This document shows, in pieces, positions 60,030 to 64,000 of a stretch of 64,000 nucleotides of DNA (its first letter is position 1; every line of letters starts with the position of its first letter). Source of the stretch: Cadophora sp. MPI-SDFR-AT-0126 (taxonomy: Eukaryota > Ascomycota > Leotiomycetes > Helotiales > Ploettnerulaceae). Under the pieces are notes generated by a model. It did no database searches and was not told the DNA's origin. It saw only the letters and a program-made list of their open reading frames with translations. The translations under genes and the position numbers were made by a program. The stretch lies in contig JAGMVK010000013.1 of the NCBI GenBank assembly GCA_020747065.1, positions 868,001-932,000 of the forward strand. The letters run 5' to 3'.

Positions 60030-62375
60030 GTTAGATCGATGTCGAATCGGTACTTGGGTGCCTGAAGTGAAGGAGGGCTCGGTATTTTGAAGACTCTGGT
60101 GAGGTCGACGGTCGGTGGACGGAATGTAAATGGATGATAGTGAATGCTATGTACGGAACTTGTACGAATATAAGGAAAAAGCGTGGTATTTATCGTAGGA
60201 ACCGTTAGGGAAATCATCAGAACAGTTGAGCTGCTCTTGCTAGCAATCTCCCACTTCATCGAACCCAAATCGGAAGCTTTTCAAACTCAATCTCTTTTTC
60301 GAAAGGAGAAGCAAGTCATCCCGTCAAATGGCAGATCAATCTTGTCCATAATAGCAGCACAGGTATTCGAAGCCTAAATCGCGAAGCAATACAACCTGAC
60401 AGGTATTCTCGACCTTGAACCTTTCGCCTAATACTTCTTCTATGGAACAATTCCCAGATCTGTCTTGCAGGCCCTGTCCCACAATACGGTCGTATGTCAG
60501 CTCATACTTCGTTGCTGACCCCAAAGGAGGTATAACAAGTAATGATGGGCGAATTGTGGACGTAACCAGTGAGGTGTCGATATGAAAAATAATCTCGGAA
60601 GTCTCACGCACGGATGGTCTGCGGCCGCAACCCTGTTTGGCATCGAGAGACTGCATTATTAGATTATCTTACATGATATTGGCAGAATTCTGTACTCCTT
60701 CACGGGGAAGACATGATCAACCTCGCGGGACGGGCGGGACGGGTGAGGCTAGTGCAACGGATTGCCTGCATGAAATATCTGCATCGCAAATAGGAGTGCC
60801 CCTTTGGTCACTTATTAGAGGCGGGTGTGCGGCACACACTGGGGGGACTTTCATTTTGAGTTTCCAGGTCGAAGGAAAGCGAGCGGAAGGCCCAGGAAGC
60901 TTCCAGGAATTGCCGACCCGCCCCCTGTTGATTTGAGCTGGCAGGTAGAACAGTCTTCAAAATCCGGGTCTTATTGTTTCGGTGGAAACACAGGAAAAGA
61001 GATCTGACGACAATATGCAGCCAAGACCCGTACAACGGCCCCATGATGATACTTCAGAAAACAAGGGAATGTTGAGAAGAGAAGGACATCTTGGGCATTG
61101 TCGTGCACCAAAGCAGGGACCACCTGTGCTCTAGGTTAGTATTGGACGGAGGAGCGAGATTGTTATGCTGCCTGAAATATGGCTTGCGAAGTGCTCAGAC
61201 CAGAAGACGTATCTTGTAAAACCACATTTCCCAGACACTGACACAATTTTGTATGTAGATCTTTCTTTAATTAATTTCCACTTCGTCCTGACTCTGCCAT
61301 CAATGCCCCAACCATACTCATTCGATACTCTGTTGACTTGCATCCAGCAGGGAAGCAATTCATGATAGGCTAGTGCTGATGAGATAGACTCGGGATCAGT
61401 CGACTTCAAGCCCGAGTATGTTGTTATGATGTGACTTGAGACAAGCTAGAGAGCCTCTGTGAGGCTGGCCAGTGGTTGAACGCCCAGTCCTGGTGACAGG
61501 ACATGAGCAAAATCTTGGAACAGAAAACATCCTTTTCTCGGGAGCCAAAGATTGCTGTTCGCGTTCAAAGCAGGACTGAAGAAAAAAAAAGCAATCTCCA
61601 TTGGACGGGCCTGCACGACTGATGCAACCTTAGAACCTTGAAAACATGCATGTGCGAAGAGGCTGGGGCGGCTTAGCGAAAATTTTCTCGACAAAACAAA
61701 CCCCTGAAAAATGAATGGCAAAAGTTGTGGAGGACAGTGAGACAAAGCATTCTCCCCCGTCTATCTGAGATCGCAGTAGACAGACGCTTGATACAAGGAC
61801 GGACCTTGTTTATCCTCCGCCGACCTCTTCTGGGATTGTATTGCTATTCCTACTCCGGTCGCTTAGTCTCTTTCTGGCTTGGGTGATAATTTCATTGAAC
61901 CCCTCGTTGCGTAATCCTACTATGCTGATTCTTGGAAGACGTTTTGCATATTTTGGACAGAACAGGTGTACCGAATTGGGTCACTACCCAAGTGAGCCAT
62001 TTGCTCACCCGGGTCATTGCCATAGTGAATGCGGAGATGGAAGCATCGGAGATCAAATAGGACTTTTCCGTCTGGCCTCATTCTGAACTACAGGTAATGC
62101 TAAAGAAAAAGTGTATATGTCGACATCGTGAGCCGCGGCGTGTGTAACTTTAAATCTCTCGCGTAACAGGCTCACTGGAAAAGTCCCTGAGCGTCAAAGA
62201 CCGGAATATACAAATCAATATAGGCATCCGAAACAATCGAACAACCGAAAGTCAGTGGTCATGATTTGACAAAACATGTGCCTTCGATACGAACAATTGA
62301 TCATGAGCGGGAGGCACCCTCCATTAGGAAGGACAGCAGCTACCGCGAGATCGAATGCGGTGAGAACGGGAAAAA
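60030..62375. other. 2.3 kb gene-poor region
   Basis: Contains the promoter of the short W-x-YETS gene (a CTTATATTC stretch on the minus strand near 60166-60174) and one possible orphan ORF listed separately. Otherwise only short ORFs without resemblance; no repeats or transposase remnants recognised. Confidence 0.4.
60336..60656 (-). CDS. Possible orphan ORF
   Basis: A 106-codon minus-strand ORF with protein-like composition (segments SEIIFHIDTSLVTSTI, PPLGSATKYELTYDRIV and EEVLGERFKVENTCQVVL). No domain is recognised and no flanking exon could be attached. It could be a fragment of a decayed gene, a small orphan gene, or chance. Confidence 0.25.
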   Translation of the reverse strand: MQSLDAKQGCGRRPSVRETSEIIFHIDTSLVTSTIRPSLLVIPPLGSATKYELTYDRIVGQGLQDRSGNCSIEEVLGERFKVENTCQVVLLRDLGFEYLCCYYGQD

Positions 62376-63446
62376 TTAAAAAGCTTCAACAGCCATGCTT
62401 GAGACTATGTTCTCGGAAGGCTCCTCAACAGCATCCTGAAACTCCACCCACCCACTCATCTTCTGCAGCAGATGCTCCCCATACACCGCCTCATCTCCAT
62501 TGACGCTCTGCACGACACAGTCCAAGCCTGGCTCGAAGAAGAATGGGACTGAGTATCGCCCTTTCAGATTGCTTCCTTGCTTTTTCGAAGACCGAACTCG
62601 ATGGTACGTGGCAACCCACTTGCCACCACTGACTTTTGCCATTAAGTCACCGATATTGACGACCATACTTCCAGGCACATAGGGTGCTGGTATCCATTCT
62701 CCTTCACTGTTCCTGACCTCTAGCCCACCAGTCTTGTCCTGGTGCAGTAAGGTGAGAATACCGGAATCGGTATGCGGCGTACAAATCAATTCTTGTTGGC
62801 GAGAAGCGGGGACTGGAGGATAGTGGAGAAGTCTGAGGGTGCTCAACGAGTCTTTCAGATAGTGGTCGAAGAATGATGAAGGCTTGTCCAGAGCGATGGC
62901 TAATAGAGATAAAAGCTTTGATGAGAGAGTCTGGAGCTCGCTGTGCAAAGTCTCACATCGGGCTTGGAAATCTGTATTAGAAGCAGGGAAAACATTAGGC
63001 TCGGTGAGATCGAATTTTGGGCTCACGAGGGCTGATGTGCTTCGCCTGCTGGAGGGATTGCCAAGTTCAAATCCCTCCTTGAGATTGTCATCTCCTTCTT
63101 GTGGAGGAAAGTACCTGGAACATGGATCAGTGCGATGTACTAGATTTGGGAATTGTGTTCTCATGTACCCCCTGTAGGTGTTTTTGTTTGTCGGAACGAA
63201 GGACTTCTTTGCAAGCTTCATTTTCTCATTCATCGTCAACCCCTGGGGGCCGAAAAAGTCACCACAAATTTCGAAAACATCGTCGTGGGTGTATGTGAGT
63301 GGTAAGTCTGTAAGATATGCGAAGCCAGTGGTTGAGAAGACCTCATTTAATCGTGAAGCTAGAGTTGCCAAGTCTTCTGGCTCGGGGAAGGGGGAAGACA
63401 GAGCAGCAAGAGAGACGATGGGAAGAGACGAGAACGAGGTAGACAT
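62376..63446 (-). CDS. 2-oxoglutarate/Fe(II)-dependent oxygenase
   Basis: Non-heme iron dioxygenase of the isopenicillin-N-synthase-like class; oxidises a small molecule using 2-oxoglutarate and O2. Exons 63169-63446 and 62376-63114 give 338 residues. The N-terminal domain shows SLPIVSLAALS and TTGFAYLTDLPLTY. The iron ligands are His 207 and Asp 209 (ICTPHTDSGILTLLHQD) and His 264 (ATYHRVRSS). The 2-oxoglutarate Arg is in KGRYSVPFFFEP. The 54-base intron (63115-63168) is a multiple of three without a stop, so retention would add 18 residues between TYRGY and FPPQEGDD. I removed it because NTYRGYFPPQEGDDN is the family sequence. An in-frame Met nine codons upstream is possible. The substrate is unknown; it may serve secondary metabolism or hormone-like compounds. 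Confidence 0.9.
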   Translation of the reverse strand: MSTSFSSLPIVSLAALSSPFPEPEDLATLASRLNEVFSTTGFAYLTDLPLTYTHDDVFEICGDFFGPQGLTMNEKMKLAKKSFVPTNKNTYRGYMRTQFPNLVHRTDPCSRYFPPQEGDDNLKEGFELGNPSSRRSTSALVSPKFDLTEPNVFPASNTDFQARCETLHSELQTLSSKLLSLLAIALDKPSSFFDHYLKDSLSTLRLLHYPPVPASRQQELICTPHTDSGILTLLHQDKTGGLEVRNSEGEWIPAPYVPGSMVVNIGDLMAKVSGGKWVATYHRVRSSKKQGSNLKGRYSVPFFFEPGLDCVVQSVNGDEAVYGEHLLQKMSGWVEFQDAVEEPSENIVSSMAVEAF

Positions 63447-64000
63447 CTTAGAAAAGATAAGAAATAAAGGCAATGAAAGACTTAGCTGGGAGTGGTGGCG
63501 GACGTCTGGACATATATACCCAGTTATCCGACAGTCTTAGTCGGTACAGTTCTTCTCTTGAGGCGAACTCCATCAAAGTTACTCCGTACACCTGCATCTA
63601 AAGCAAGACTGCAGAGTCGACGATTATCAAATGGTTGAAAAGCAACCATCTTCCCATTAAAACGCTTGAGGCGTGGGAACTGCGATCCTGTTTCGTGTAA
63701 GCGTCGTTTTGATTGACATGTCGTTGAGGTTGTCCAGTTAAAGTGCAGCCCACCCAGTCTTGGTCGTGTGCTCAATTGCCAGATACACTGGGGACGCCAT
63801 GATGGATATGGATAAAATATCCCCGCCTCTCGATGACTGGCTGCCACCGCAAACTTGAGACCCAGTTGGTGTTCGGGATGACGAGAGGTGGAGAAGAAGA
63901 TGATGCATCGGATCAAAAATTAGCCCTGGTGGTCTGGACTTCTTCTCCTTAGTCAGCGGTCTTGTCTGGAGCCGATCTCACATGACTCCAAACTGATACT
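63447..64000. other. Window end, upstream of the oxygenase
   Basis: Promoter side of the oxygenase gene. The minus ORF at 63524-63916 shows no family resemblance, and no gene is supported before the window ends. Confidence 0.4.
63511..63520 (-). promoter_or_regulatory. TATA-like box of the oxygenase gene
   Basis: Reads GGTATATATG on the minus strand, about 65-75 bases upstream of the ATG at 63444-63446. Confidence 0.45.

Overview
This is a chromosomal segment of a filamentous ascomycete (Pezizomycotina). The signs are many short GT-AG introns (about 45-110 bases) with fungal branch-point-like ends, one-exon-to-eleven-exon genes packed on both strands, three Zn2Cys6 regulators, a LaeA-like methyltransferase, and small secreted cysteine-rich proteins next to secreted glycosidases. 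The protein style suggests Leotiomycetes (Helotiales), but that placement is inference from memory of families, not from a search. I see no prokaryotic features, no intact transposon, no tRNA or rRNA, and no polyketide, peptide or terpene core synthase.

Layout. 0-14 kb is mostly housekeeping: proteasome alpha5 (PUP2), a 1058-residue Zn2Cys6 regulator, a 3.4 kb gene-free stretch, a mitochondrial Aim41/YqeY-type protein, a Ser/Arg-rich unknown, and methylenetetrahydrofolate reductase (MET13). 15.5-27.6 kb is an accessory block resembling tailoring genes without a core enzyme: a LaeA-like methyltransferase divergent from an O-methyltransferase, an amidase divergent from an MFS transporter, and a Zn2Cys6 regulator whose DNA-binding exon is out of frame. 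28-32.5 kb is a secretion island: two small cysteine-rich proteins that look like diverged tandem paralogues, then a GH47 mannosidase.

33.9-52.9 kb is largely conserved cell biology: a single-pass membrane protein, cystathionine beta-lyase, Msp1 AAA ATPase, monopolin Csm1/Pcs1, the GPI ethanolamine-phosphate transferase Mcd4, a FarA/CTF1-like regulator and an intracellular LysM protein. 53.9-64 kb is accessory again: two members of an unknown family sharing a W-x-YETS motif, flanking a 546-residue secreted protein, then gene-poor DNA and a 2-oxoglutarate/Fe(II) oxygenase.

How genes connect: MTHFR and cystathionine beta-lyase both feed methionine synthesis, and so S-adenosylmethionine supply, which the two methyltransferases would use; the proximity may be coincidental. 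Exon structures below were built by hand from splice signals and frame continuity. Every multi-exon model given as complete sums to a multiple of three, except the regulator at 26.0-27.6 kb, which does not. Protein families were recognised by motif, with no database search.
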